The notes under the pieces: model-generated
The model's database searches: none
Seen by the model: only the letters and a program-made list of their open reading frames with translations
What the model was told of the DNA's origin: nothing
Made by a program: the position numbers and the translations under genes
Part shown: positions 7,561 to 15,452 of the stretch, one piece after another
How positions within the stretch are numbered: position 1 is the first letter of the stretch
How the letters are laid out: every line of letters starts with the position of its first letter
DNA from: UMGS172 sp045592985
GTDB lineage: Bacteria; Bacillota; Clostridia; Oscillospirales; Acutalibacteraceae
Length of the DNA: 39,058 bases
Direction: 5' to 3'
Assembly (NCBI GenBank): GCA_045592985.1
Contig: JAZNVU010000029.1
Location: 1-39,058, forward strand

Positions 7561-8733
7561 ATGTCAAGAATTTGTATCCCGGATTATGAATATAAAGAAA
7601 GAGTAAAACGCGCTGCCGCAATATTACAGCGTGAGGGTCTTGATGCCCTTATTGTTAACGGCAACGAGGCAGACTATGCCAACCCCCGCTATTTCTCGGG
7701 TTTCTGGCCCCTTTTCGAGCGCGCAGGTGTTGCTATTTCTGCAACAGGCGAGGCTGCTCTTTTGGTTGGTCCCGAATCTGCAATCTTCGGTGCAGACCGC
7801 AATAAGCTTGATAAAACCTTCGTTCTTACTGCCTATCGCGAGGGTGCAGACCCTGCATACCCCGAACTCAAACCTGACACCTTTGCCGATGTTTTTAAGT
7901 ATCTTAAAGTAACCGGCAAAAAAATACGTATTGGTGTTGCATCTTTCCTTGATACATCGGTTGTTATTTATAACGCCATTCGCGAAGCTTTCCCTGAGGC
8001 TGAGCTTGTGGATGCAGGAAAAATCATGGTAGAACTTCGCTCAATCAAGAGTGAAAATGAGCTCAACTGTTTGCGTGAGGGCTATCGCATTGCCAACATT
8101 GCCACCGAAGAAGTAATTAAAGCCATTCGCCCTGGTATGACCGAACTGCAGATGGTTGGTGTTGCACAAAAAGCGGTTTACGAGCATGGTGCAGAATATG
8201 AAGGTCTTCCTATGTACGTTTTCTCAGAGGCATCCACCCGTCACGCCATTTCTCGCTCATCATACCGTGAGTTCCAAAAGGGAGATATTGTGCAGTTGAA
8301 CCTCTCTGCAAAAATTGACGGTTACTCTGCAGCTATTGGTTATCCTATTTGCCTTGGTAAGTTGGAGGGTCAGCGCAAAGATATCGTTCAGTTCTGCCGT
8401 GACGCTCACGCTTGGAGCGAACAGCAGATTAAAGCGGGAGTATATGCCGCCGATATTGCAAAAGGATTCTACAAGTACTATGTTGATAACGGATATGAGA
8501 AAAACTATGTTTACGGTCCTCTGCACGGAACAGGTATCATAGAGGTTGAGGCACCTTGGTGCGAAACAAGTTCAGATTATTTCCTTAAACCCAATATGTG
8601 CTATCAGGTAGATACCTTTATTTCGGCTGATACCTTCGGTGTCAGATGGGAAAAAGGCATTGTAGTTACCGAAAACGGATTTGAAAAGCTTAGCCCTGAA
8701 ATCCCGCTTATCTGTCCTGAGAAACTCTTCTAA
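7561..8733 (+). CDS. Creatinase-like M24-fold protein (peptidase family without metal site)
   Basis: The 390-residue protein has an N-terminal creatinase domain (residues 1-145) and a C-terminal pita-bread domain (about 160-385). Of the five metal ligands of aminopeptidase P, the first Asp is Asn (LNLSAK), the second is Ala (GYSAAIG) and one Glu is Asp (YQVDTF); His in PLHGTG and Glu in GVRWEKG remain. The LN...GY.A pattern matches the metal-free creatinases better than peptidases, and the His of TRHAI aligns with creatinase His232. The Glu equivalent to creatinase Glu262 is Gly here, so creatine itself may not be the substrate. The start at 7561 follows AAAAGGAG; an upstream in-frame ATG at 7480 lies inside the previous gene. 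A creatininase-family gene follows. Confidence 0.8.
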   Translation: MSRICIPDYEYKERVKRAAAILQREGLDALIVNGNEADYANPRYFSGFWPLFERAGVAISATGEAALLVGPESAIFGADRNKLDKTFVLTAYREGADPAYPELKPDTFADVFKYLKVTGKKIRIGVASFLDTSVVIYNAIREAFPEAELVDAGKIMVELRSIKSENELNCLREGYRIANIATEEVIKAIRPGMTELQMVGVAQKAVYEHGAEYEGLPMYVFSEASTRHAISRSSYREFQKGDIVQLNLSAKIDGYSAAIGYPICLGKLEGQRKDIVQFCRDAHAWSEQQIKAGVYAADIAKGFYKYYVDNGYEKNYVYGPLHGTGIIEVEAPWCETSSDYFLKPNMCYQVDTFISADTFGVRWEKGIVVTENGFEKLSPEIPLICPEKLF

Positions 8734-8772
8734 TAGTAATAGCGGTAAAACCTATTGAAAGGAGTTGTTTTT

Positions 8773-9510
8773 ATGCAGATGATTGAAATGCTTTATGATG
8801 AGATTAAGGATGCAGTCGACAGAAACGTTCCATTCATAATTCCCATCGGAACAATGGAATACCACGCTCATCACGCCTCCTGCGGTACTGATACGCTGGT
8901 TGTCACAGGCTGTCTTCGCGAACTTGAAAAGGAGAAAGAAATTGTTGTTTGCCCACCCATTTGGTATGGTGTAGCATCATACGCCGTGTGCGACGCTAAA
9001 CCCTCTCATTTTCATATTGACGAAGACGTTTATGTTGATTATATTTATTACGTTTTAAAATCCATGATTTTGGCAGGTCACAAAAACATCTACCTGATTC
9101 CTCATCATCAGACCGAGAAAGCCGGACTGATGCCTATGACCATAGCCTGTCACAAGGCCGCAAAAAAAGTTACTATGGAATTTATGGAAGAGAAGTTTGG
9201 CCGTGGTTGGTGGGGCAGTGACGACTATGCCACTTACTATGAAGATTTGGGCAGCAATGACGACCCATTTTCATATATCAAGGTTATTCCGCTTATTGGC
9301 GCTGAAGCCCAAAAAAAATGTGGCGGTTTTGACCACGCAGGTAAATGGGAAACATCTTTGCTGATGGGCACCTATCCCGAATTAGTGGACCTTTCGCGTT
9401 GTGAACGCAACACCGAATGGTTTGCCCAAAGTGCAAAGGAAGCTAATGTGGAAACCGGTAAGCATATGGTTGAGTGTACGCTGGAATGGCTTCGTGAGGT
9501 CATTGTATGA
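8773..9510 (+). CDS. Creatininase-family amidohydrolase
   Basis: The 245-residue protein shows the creatininase family pattern: IPIGTMEYHAHH with GTD (metal ligands Glu, His and Asp), LIPHHQTE at the place of the usual NGHxEN, and HAGKWETSLLM, equivalent to HGG-ETSLML. The family opens cyclic or acyl amides with a two-metal centre; the Glu that follows the histidine in NGHxEN is Gln here, so the metal site may be altered. The start at ATG 8773 follows AAAGGAG by 8 bases; the TTG at 8755 overlaps that site and is not used. Its pairing with a creatinase-like gene mirrors creatinine breakdown, but the altered residues and the sugar-linked neighbours suggest another amide substrate. Confidence 0.8.
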   Translation: MQMIEMLYDEIKDAVDRNVPFIIPIGTMEYHAHHASCGTDTLVVTGCLRELEKEKEIVVCPPIWYGVASYAVCDAKPSHFHIDEDVYVDYIYYVLKSMILAGHKNIYLIPHHQTEKAGLMPMTIACHKAAKKVTMEFMEEKFGRGWWGSDDYATYYEDLGSNDDPFSYIKVIPLIGAEAQKKCGGFDHAGKWETSLLMGTYPELVDLSRCERNTEWFAQSAKEANVETGKHMVECTLEWLREVIV

Positions 9511-9770
9511 GTAAGGTAATATTTGGCCAACTCGGAAAACTCCGCGAATGCAATATGCGTAATTACTAAATTTTCAGACATGAGGATTTAGTCTTTGCCT
9601 ACTTTGAATATGTGGGTGAGGATTATGAGGCGGATATTGCGAAAATGGAAAAGGATGATGCCACACAACGTTGGTGGACCTTTACCAAACCCTGTTTTGA
9701 AAAATTCAGTATCCGTCCCGATAGTGAGTTCTATGCAGATATGAAGCAAATTTTTCATTTTGAAAAATAG
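9507..9770 (+). pseudogene. Broken L-rhamnose/L-fucose mutarotase-family gene (RhaM-like)
   Basis: The frame starts with ATG overlapping the creatininase stop (ATGA) and reads MSKVIFGQLGKLRECNMRNY, then an in-frame TAA (9567-9569), then continues in the same frame with HEDLVFAYFEYVGEDYEAD, QRWWTFTKP and a stop at 9770. These match L-rhamnose mutarotase family proteins, including the QRWW motif. Against a usual length near 104 residues, about 20 residues are missing between LGKLR and ECNMRNY, the part that carries the catalytic His of HNPxWPE. Both a deletion and a stop have therefore removed function. The remnant suggests the operon once dealt with a pyranose sugar. A sequencing error could explain the stop but not the missing segment. 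Confidence 0.8.
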
Positions 9771-9771
9771 C

Positions 9772-9808
9772 AAAAGCGAGGTGAATTTCACCTCGCTTTT
9801 GCTGTTTT
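9772..9808 (+). terminator. Terminator of the transducer/creatinase-like operon
   Basis: AAAAGCGAGGTG and CACCTCGCTTTT form a perfect 12-bp stem with a 5-base loop, followed by GCTGTTTTT. An almost identical hairpin occurs at 14289-14315. Confidence 0.8.
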
Positions 9809-10010
9809 TAGTATTGATATTGTGTTTTTATTATTCATGTTCATCGTCCGACCAAAACACGTTAAACTATCTATGCTAAATTTCATGCTTGATTTATCCT
9901 TGGTCTTTTTTGTAGTTGGCAAGCCTACTTCTACTTTACCAAGGAGGATTCTGTTTCTATGCATAACTAAAGTTGTTTATAACTACCGGCACCACCGATA
10001 TTTTTTTACG
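9801..10010. other. Gene-free spacer with one long imperfect stem
   Basis: I see no convincing gene here. The stretch 9898-9943 can fold as CCTTGGT pairing with ACCAAGG, with an inner GTAG/CTAC pairing. A GGAGG at about 9942 is followed by an ATG that ends after three codons. It may be a remnant of a lost gene or a small structured RNA. Confidence 0.3.
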
Positions 10011-10064
10011 CAAAAAGCACAGTCGTTCGAAATCTTATACAAATCATTCGAACGAACTGTGCTT
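10011..10064 (-). terminator. Terminator after the DegT-type gene
   Basis: AAGCACAGT (10015-10023) and ACTGTGCTT, extended by GTTCGAA/TTCGAAC, form a long stem around a loop of about 15 bases. On the minus strand it is followed by TTTTTG. It lies 13 bases after the stop of the aminotransferase gene. Confidence 0.7.
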
Positions 10065-10077
10065 ATTTATTCAGATA

Positions 10078-11250
10078 TCAAATGTTTCCCAATGCGGCTT
10101 TGAGATTGTTTGTTTTATTGATCCAGGTCTCCTCAGTGTAATCCGGACTCACAGTTACGTATACAACCTTGGAAAGACGGTCGAGGGTTGCGGGGCACAT
10201 ATCCTCTTTATAATCGGGAACGATGTCCTTATTTGCTTCCATTTTGAATGGGTCCATAAGAGGATTGAAAGCTCCTCGTTTCTCCATAATCGGTGTCCAA
10301 TGCTTGTAAACGTGCTTACCTGTATCGATGGGCAGGGTTCCTCCGACACCTGGAGCTGTTGCAAATTTTCTTGCTTTTTCCTCAGTATCAAACTTAAATG
10401 CAACTGTAGTACCGCAATCACCCTCAATATCATTTGAAGGTATAAACTCGGCAACATCCTTGAACATATCCATAATAGCCTTTTTGTTCTTTCTAAGGTC
10501 GGTAAGAATACCGTCAAGACGGTCGAGTTGAACGTTCATAACGGCTGCGCAAAGTTCGTTTGAACGGAATTCACTTCCACAAAAGCCATCGGTCTCGAAG
10601 CCCGCCATCTGATCGCCAAAGAAAGCGACTGCACTGCTATCCTGATAAATGAGTGCTCTTTCAAAAACCTCTTTGCAATCGGTAAGCAAAGCTCCACCTT
10701 CACCGCTTGATACTATTTTGTAGAAGTTAAAGCTAAGACCACCTGCATCACCGATTGTGCCGAGACGTTTACCTTTATAGCTACCTCCGTCAGCCTGGCA
10801 AGCATCTTCAATAACAAAAAGATTATATTTCTTGGCCAAAGCCATAATAGCGTCCATATTACAAGGGAAGCCTTGAATATGCACCGGCATAATAGCCTTG
10901 GTGTGTTTGGTAATCTTCTTTTCAGTATCAACAGGGCAAAGAGTGAGTGTGTCATCAACCTCAGCAATAACGGGCATTGCGCCTGCAGTAACAACAGCCA
11001 TAGCAGTTGCAATGTATGTATATGCAGGAACGATGACCTCATCACCGGGGCCAATGCCAAGAGCCACAAGAGCCGATGTAAGGGCTGCCTGACCGCTTGT
11101 CATAAAGATTGCATGCTTTGCACCCAAAATGTTTTTTAACTTGTTTTCAACCTGCTCGGACTCTTTAAGACCGTTATTGATTTTGAACATACTTTTGGTT
11201 TCGATAACCTTGGTTAATTCTGCAATTTCTTCTTGGCCTATTCTATACAT
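10078..11250 (-). CDS. DegT/DnrJ/EryC1/StrS-family PLP aminotransferase
   Basis: The 390-residue protein has the fold-type I PLP pattern of the DegT family: TSGQAALTSALVALGIGPGD, VIVPAYTYIATA, the PLP-binding Asp149 in VIEDACQ, and the Schiff-base Lys178 in FNFYKIVSSGEGGA. Members transaminate keto-sugars (often nucleotide-linked) or inosose-type cyclitols. It is the last gene of a three-gene operon with a TIM-barrel sugar isomerase and a ceramidase-like gene, and its ATG is 2 bases past the previous stop, with AAGGAGAAC inside that gene's end. This context favours catabolism of an amino or keto sugar rather than cell-surface sugar synthesis; the exact substrate cannot be read from the sequence. 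Confidence 0.85.
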   Translation of the reverse strand: MYRIGQEEIAELTKVIETKSMFKINNGLKESEQVENKLKNILGAKHAIFMTSGQAALTSALVALGIGPGDEVIVPAYTYIATAMAVVTAGAMPVIAEVDDTLTLCPVDTEKKITKHTKAIMPVHIQGFPCNMDAIMALAKKYNLFVIEDACQADGGSYKGKRLGTIGDAGGLSFNFYKIVSSGEGGALLTDCKEVFERALIYQDSSAVAFFGDQMAGFETDGFCGSEFRSNELCAAVMNVQLDRLDGILTDLRKNKKAIMDMFKDVAEFIPSNDIEGDCGTTVAFKFDTEEKARKFATAPGVGGTLPIDTGKHVYKHWTPIMEKRGAFNPLMDPFKMEANKDIVPDYKEDMCPATLDRLSKVVYVTVSPDYTEETWINKTNNLKAALGNI

Positions 11251-11252
11251 AA

Positions 11253-12551
11253 TCAGTTCTCCTTATTAAGTAGTTTGTTTATATTTTCGACCGTTTCGAT
11301 TATCATAGTAAAGTCGGCATTTTCTACAAAGCGTTGTGCACGTCCGTACTTGAACATATTGGTTTCATAACCGCCGTTGCAGAGTGAATCCTCGGTGCAG
11401 AAATATCCTTCACTGCCGTTTGTATTGGAAAGTGAAAGAATGGTCTCGTTTTCGAAGAAGGTATCGATTCTCATACCTATTTCGGAATAAACCTCATACG
11501 GGAAGGATGCAAACACGAAATTACCTAACTTTATAAGCGTTTGCGGGAAGGTTACGTTTTCGTCACCCTTGTCACCCTTTTCGTGCATTTGGATTATGGT
11601 TTCAAGCTGCCTTCTCACCTTACCGTTAATATTGACCGTCTCATTTTTGACACGCTCGTACACTTCTTTGGCTTCTTGCAAATCCATAAGGGGCTGTAAA
11701 GGAATTTTAATATCACCGTGATACACGGCAAGTGTAGCATCGCACTCGGTTTTATCGAGATTGATCCTTAAAACGTCAGCGGCAGCAATTCTTCCAAGCT
11801 CGCGGACGTAAGTTATATCGCCCGTGGTCTTACCGTTGGAAAGTCTGGGGCCAACATCGCCCTCAGGTCCGTTGAAAAATGCGGTGATACCGCTCGAAAC
11901 AGCCTCCAAAGCATCGGTCATATGACCGGACCAGTCTCTTGTTATCTCGGTATTGGCTCCCGCCGAGGTACCGTGACAACCATAGTGAATAATGTTAGCT
12001 ACGCATCTGCCACTCTCGCCGTTAAAGGTGAGCACGGTCATATAAGGGTTATACGGTCCCCACGGATTTTGACCGAGGAACACGTGGTTACCCTTTTGGC
12101 TCAACTGTCTGCGGTTGATACCGACGTCGCTCTTACCTCTTGCAAACGACATAGTAACAGGCTGTGTGTTTTCTTTTGCTTTTTTAACTACCGAAAGTAT
12201 TGAAGGGACAAATATTTCGTCGCGGTATTTTTGGTAATATAACCCCAACCAGTGTTACCCGTAAGATTGGAACCCGAATGTGTGTGCGTAGCACTTAAAA
12301 AGATGTTTTCTTTTGGTATGCCATATTTTTCCTCAATTAAAGCAAGGATACTTTGGGCTAATTTGTTTCTGAAAGAACAAACAGTAGCGCTGATCATTAA
12401 AGCCTCGGTCTCACCCTGCTTGAAGTAAAATGCCGTTGCTGTAAGGTCATCCTCAACCGAGGTTGAAAAAACATCGGGACGGTAGCCGTAAAGCTGACAG
12501 CCACCTCGGGAGTTATAATCTCACGCGCAACACCAAGCAAAAGTTTATCCA
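11253..12551 (-). pseudogene. Neutral/alkaline ceramidase-like gene with two frameshifts
   Basis: Joined across two frame changes, the product is a neutral-ceramidase-like protein of about 430 residues. It starts MDKLLLGVAREIITPEV at 12551. A base is missing near 12503-12506, after which GCQLYGYRPDVFS and ISATVCSFRNK read on. SATHTHSGSNLTGNTGWG follows, and near 12236-12241 the frame shifts again to YQKYRDEIFVPSIL. The rest to 11253 is open, with HYGCHGTSAG and FNGPEGDVGPRLSNG, the zinc and active-site regions of the family (the family Ser of GDVSP is Gly here). Family members hydrolyse N-acyl-sphingosine, but bacterial homologues in sugar operons are mostly uncharacterised. It lies 16 bases after the sugar isomerase gene and 2 bases before the aminotransferase. 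The frameshifts could be sequencing errors. Confidence 0.75.
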
Positions 12552-12567
12552 TAAAAATCACTCTTTT

Positions 12568-13317
12568 CTATATAAGATTCAGTGTCTTTATATAATCGTA
12601 GCTTTGTTTAAGGCTTAAAAGCGGGTCGCCGTCGCACTCGTCCTGCTCAATAACAAATTCGTTTATTCCGCAATCGAGAGCGAGCTTTATAATACCCTCA
12701 AAATAAAGGTTTCCATTGCCTATTTCAGCAAACTTTTGACCCTCTTTAGTGCGTTTCATATCTTTAAGATGCAAAATTTTTACTCTGCCGTCGGTTATCT
12801 CTATAAAACGTCTGACGTCAAATCCGCCGCTATGCACCCAAAACGTATCGGGCATAAAATCAATGAGTTCTTTGTCAAAGCCTTCGATATAATGCTCCAT
12901 AATCGTTTTGCCGTCGGAGGTCTTTATAAATTCGGCTGCGTGGTTGTGGTATGAGAACGTGAGTCCCTTTGCCTTAACCTTTTCGGCAAAAAAGTTTGCC
13001 CTTTGAATAAAACGGAGCGCATCCGAAAGGGTTGTGTAAAAAGCACTGATTCCAAGGTCTTTTATTCCAAACTTCTCGCAAACCTCAAAATATCTTTCGG
13101 CTTCTTCTTCGCATTTATCCAAGTCAGACAAAATACCCGAAATCAAAAGACCTTCTTCGGTTGCTGCCGCCGCGCATTTTTCGGCAAACTCTGCCGAACC
13201 AAAAAGTTGCACCAAATCATATCCGATTTCTTTGATGGCTTGAAGTGTACGTTGTATTTCTTCGTTTGTTGTAAGGGTATTTCTTACGGTGTATAATTGT
13301 GCGCCTATATTTCTCAT
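12568..13317 (-). CDS. Sugar phosphate isomerase/epimerase (TIM barrel, xylose-isomerase-like)
   Basis: The 249-residue protein shows the AP-endonuclease-2-like TIM barrel of sugar isomerases and epimerases: GAQLYTVRN at strand 1, FSYHNHAAEF with metal-binding residues, FMPDTFWVHSGG, VKILHLKDM and a closing FVIEQDE. These carry the His, Asp and Glu ligands of a divalent metal. Members interconvert keto-sugars, inosose or related polyols. It is the first gene of the operon with the ceramidase-like and DegT-type genes, divergent from an AraC regulator. The start is ATG 13317, 9 bases after AAGGAGG; the longer frame to 13365 runs through the promoter region. Substrate unknown. Confidence 0.85.
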   Translation of the reverse strand: MRNIGAQLYTVRNTLTTNEEIQRTLQAIKEIGYDLVQLFGSAEFAEKCAAAATEEGLLISGILSDLDKCEEEAERYFEVCEKFGIKDLGISAFYTTLSDALRFIQRANFFAEKVKAKGLTFSYHNHAAEFIKTSDGKTIMEHYIEGFDKELIDFMPDTFWVHSGGFDVRRFIEITDGRVKILHLKDMKRTKEGQKFAEIGNGNLYFEGIIKLALDCGINEFVIEQDECDGDPLLSLKQSYDYIKTLNLI

Positions 13318-13413
13318 ATCGAAAGCCTCCTTCTGTGATTTAATTCTAACACACTGAAAATGCAAAACAAACCCCTATTTTTCTTATAAAATTCGCAAAA
13401 ATTCACTAAACGC

Positions 13414-13442
13414 TTGAATATTATTTCGCTTTAATATATACT
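13414..13442 (+). promoter_or_regulatory. Promoter of the second AraC regulator gene
   Basis: TTGAAT (13414-13419) and TATACT (13437-13442) are 17 bases apart, about 20 bases before the ATG. A weaker minus-strand candidate for the divergent isomerase operon (TAGAAT about 30 bases before its start) lacks a clear -35, as expected for activator control. Confidence 0.6.
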
Positions 13443-13463
13443 TCTTTATGTGAGGTGGTCAAA

Positions 13464-14300
13464 ATGATTTATCAAAAATTGCTTATGGGAAACAAGCCGT
13501 ATTTCGTATCAGTTGGAAGTGCCAACGCTTTTGGAAAACATTGTCATCCCGAAATTGAAATAAGTTACTGCCTGGAAGGTTGCTATGATATCATCTACGA
13601 GAACAAAAGATTTCGCTTAGGTTCGGGCGACTTTATGATCATTCCACCGATGGCGAAACACGAAGTGCCGGAAGGAAATGATGCATCCTGCAAAAGCTTG
13701 ACCGTTGAAGTGGGATATACATTGCTTGGCGAGTTTTTTGAAACCCTTGCAAATCAAAAGGTAAACTGTCATCTTTATAAAAAAAGCGATCTGCAACACG
13801 CGGAACCATATCAACAATTAGTGGCGTTGCTTGAAGAAACTGCCATCCTACACGGTTCCCACGCTGCTTTTGCAGACCTTTCAATCAAAGGTAATTTATA
13901 TAAAATAAGTGCACTTCTTTTGCAAATGCTTTATGATACGCAACGCATTGATGTTAAAAGCAGAAAACTAAACGACATTAGAAAAATTGACAATGCGCTC
14001 GAAACCATATACAACAATTATTATCAGCCTCTGGATATCGAAACAGTAAGTCACTCTTGCGGATACAGTAAAAGTAATTTCTGTAAAATTTTCAAAAACA
14101 TAACCGGCGACACTTTTCATAATATCCTAAATCGCCATCGAATCGACGTGGCATGTATGTTGCTGCGAGAAACAAATTATACGATTGAAAAAATTGCTCA
14201 GGAAACAGGATTCACAGATACAAAAAGTTTTTGCCGTGTATTCAAAAAGATAAAGAACAAAAATGCAAGTGAATATAGGAAATGTTTAAAAGCGAGGTGA
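13464..14300 (+). CDS. AraC-family regulator with cupin sensor domain
   Basis: The 278-residue protein has an N-terminal cupin domain (FGKHCHPEIEISYCLEG, then GSGDFMIIPPMAKHEVP) and two C-terminal AraC helix-turn-helix motifs (LDIETVSHSCGYSKSNFCKI and IEKIAQETGFTDTKSFCRVF). It is divergent from the isomerase/ceramidase-like/aminotransferase operon, which it probably activates in response to a sugar. The ATG at 13464 has GAGGTGG 6 bases ahead; the GTG at 13455 overlaps that site and is discarded. The last codons and the TGA stop fall inside the left arm of the terminator hairpin at 14289. Confidence 0.85.
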   Translation: MIYQKLLMGNKPYFVSVGSANAFGKHCHPEIEISYCLEGCYDIIYENKRFRLGSGDFMIIPPMAKHEVPEGNDASCKSLTVEVGYTLLGEFFETLANQKVNCHLYKKSDLQHAEPYQQLVALLEETAILHGSHAAFADLSIKGNLYKISALLLQMLYDTQRIDVKSRKLNDIRKIDNALETIYNNYYQPLDIETVSHSCGYSKSNFCKIFKNITGDTFHNILNRHRIDVACMLLRETNYTIEKIAQETGFTDTKSFCRVFKKIKNKNASEYRKCLKAR

Positions 14301-14316
14301 AGTCACCTCGCTTTTG
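14289..14316 (+). terminator. Terminator overlapping the AraC stop codon
   Basis: AAAAGCGAGGTGA and TCACCTCGCTTTT make a stem of 13 bp with a very short loop (AG), matching the hairpin at 9772-9800 almost base for base. The TGA of the regulator is part of the stem. Confidence 0.7.
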
Positions 14317-14476
14317 CTATATATAGGTCAAAATATGATGTTTTTCTTCAAAAACCGCCCGAAATTCCCACGTTCTCGCCTTTGTTTTTGCTTTAAATAT
14401 TCAATTTTCAAATCAATCTCTTTATCCTACGCAATGATTTTTGCGAAATTGTGGTTCTTGCACCTATAAGCGTTTT

Positions 14477-15142
14477 TTATAATTCGTTTACAAGCAAAAA
14501 CTCTGCATTAGTGTCCTCTTCTATATCCGAAAAACGTCCTGTCGGTTCATAGAAGCGGTTGTCGTTTGTATCATCGTTGCACATAGACACCTCTCCAACC
14601 AAAACCTTGCCGCAACCCTCTTCGCCCCAGAAACTATGATAAAGTCCCTGTTGCATTGTCATACTCTCTCCCGGTTTTAAGCGTATCACCGTTCCGGGAG
14701 CAACCTTATACTCTCTGCCATCGGAATACACAGTCACGTCATTTTCGGTGTCAAGTTGCTCGTCATCGTTACTGCCAAAAACCTTAACCAAAAGATTTCC
14801 ACCACCGCGATTAATAATATCCTCCATCTTTTTCCAGTGGAAGTGCATGGGAGTGACTTGATTTTCCTCCACCACCATAATCTTTTCGGCATAAGGTTTC
14901 GGGTATTTCTCAAAGCAACCATTTCTGATAGTTAAAAGAAACAACCCTGTTTTTTTAAAATCACCGCTTCCGAAACCGGTTACATCCCAACCAATCTGGC
15001 AGTCCTTAAGTTCTCTGTATTCGTCGGGAATGTTTTTCCAAGCATCAACATCCCAATAAGCAAACGGAGGCAATTTGAAGCCTTGAGATTCGATAAATCT
15101 TCTGTTTTCCAAAATAAGTTGATTAAGTTCGCTTCTTTTCAT
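14477..15142 (-). CDS. D-lyxose isomerase-like cupin protein
   Basis: The 221-residue protein begins MKRSELNQLILENRRFI and shows the double-stranded beta-helix of D-lyxose/D-mannose isomerases. TPMHFHWKKMEDIINRGGG carries two His and one Glu metal ligand, and QQGLYHSFWGEEG the last His. By family it converts D-lyxose to D-xylulose or D-mannose to D-fructose with a divalent metal in the cytoplasm. The promoter at 15185-15213 sets the transcript start near 15178, so the longer frame to 15241 cannot be used. ATG 15142 is the family-like start; an in-frame ATG at 15154 (MRITMKRS) is an alternative, and neither has a strong ribosome site. It is a single-gene unit next to, and divergent from, the dehydrogenase gene. 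Confidence 0.8.
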   Translation of the reverse strand: MKRSELNQLILENRRFIESQGFKLPPFAYWDVDAWKNIPDEYRELKDCQIGWDVTGFGSGDFKKTGLFLLTIRNGCFEKYPKPYAEKIMVVEENQVTPMHFHWKKMEDIINRGGGNLLVKVFGSNDDEQLDTENDVTVYSDGREYKVAPGTVIRLKPGESMTMQQGLYHSFWGEEGCGKVLVGEVSMCNDDTNDNRFYEPTGRFSDIEEDTNAEFLLVNEL

Positions 15143-15184
15143 GGTGATTCTCATTGCGGTCTTTATATATATATTTCTACTTGC

Positions 15185-15213
15185 ATTATACATTATTACG
15201 ACTGACTCTACAA
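15185..15213 (-). promoter_or_regulatory. Promoter of the D-lyxose isomerase-like gene
   Basis: On the minus strand TTGTAG (15208-15213) and TATAAT (15185-15190) are 17 bases apart. Confidence 0.65.
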
Positions 15214-15375
15214 GATAATAATCAGTATAAAAAATGGACAAACTTTACTTTTTTGTTTTTATGCCGTAATCTACAGACACTGACAATATTTTTGCCGAAG
15301 TTTTAAAACTATAAAGGATACAACACTGAACGGATATAATTCAATAATTTATCTACAAGTAACACCACAATATTG

Positions 15376-15404
15376 TTGACAACACTTCTTGTATTTGTTA
15401 TAAT
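15376..15404 (+). promoter_or_regulatory. Perfect consensus promoter of the zinc dehydrogenase gene
   Basis: TTGACA (15376-15381), a 17-base spacer and TATAAT (15399-15404) match the housekeeping sigma consensus at every position. The start of transcription would be near 15411, with a leader of about 40 bases ending in AAAAGGAG. Confidence 0.85.
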
Positions 15405-15452
15405 ATAAGTAGCATATTGCTAAATTTTTAACAAACAAAAGGAGCGTTTTTT

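Noticed and set aside
9567..9569. Recoded stop codon within the mutarotase-like gene
   Set aside because: The codon is TAA, not the TGA used for selenocysteine, and the gene also lacks about 20 residues including the catalytic site, so loss of function is the simpler reading.
9822..10103. Plus-strand frames of 93 and 154 codons at 9822-10437
   Set aside because: They have no ribosome site, run through a terminator hairpin and lie antisense to the aminotransferase gene.
12188..12397. Separate 69-codon gene upstream of the ceramidase-like frame
   Set aside because: Its sequence (SATHTHSGSN) continues the same ceramidase-like protein in another frame, so it is a piece of the broken gene.
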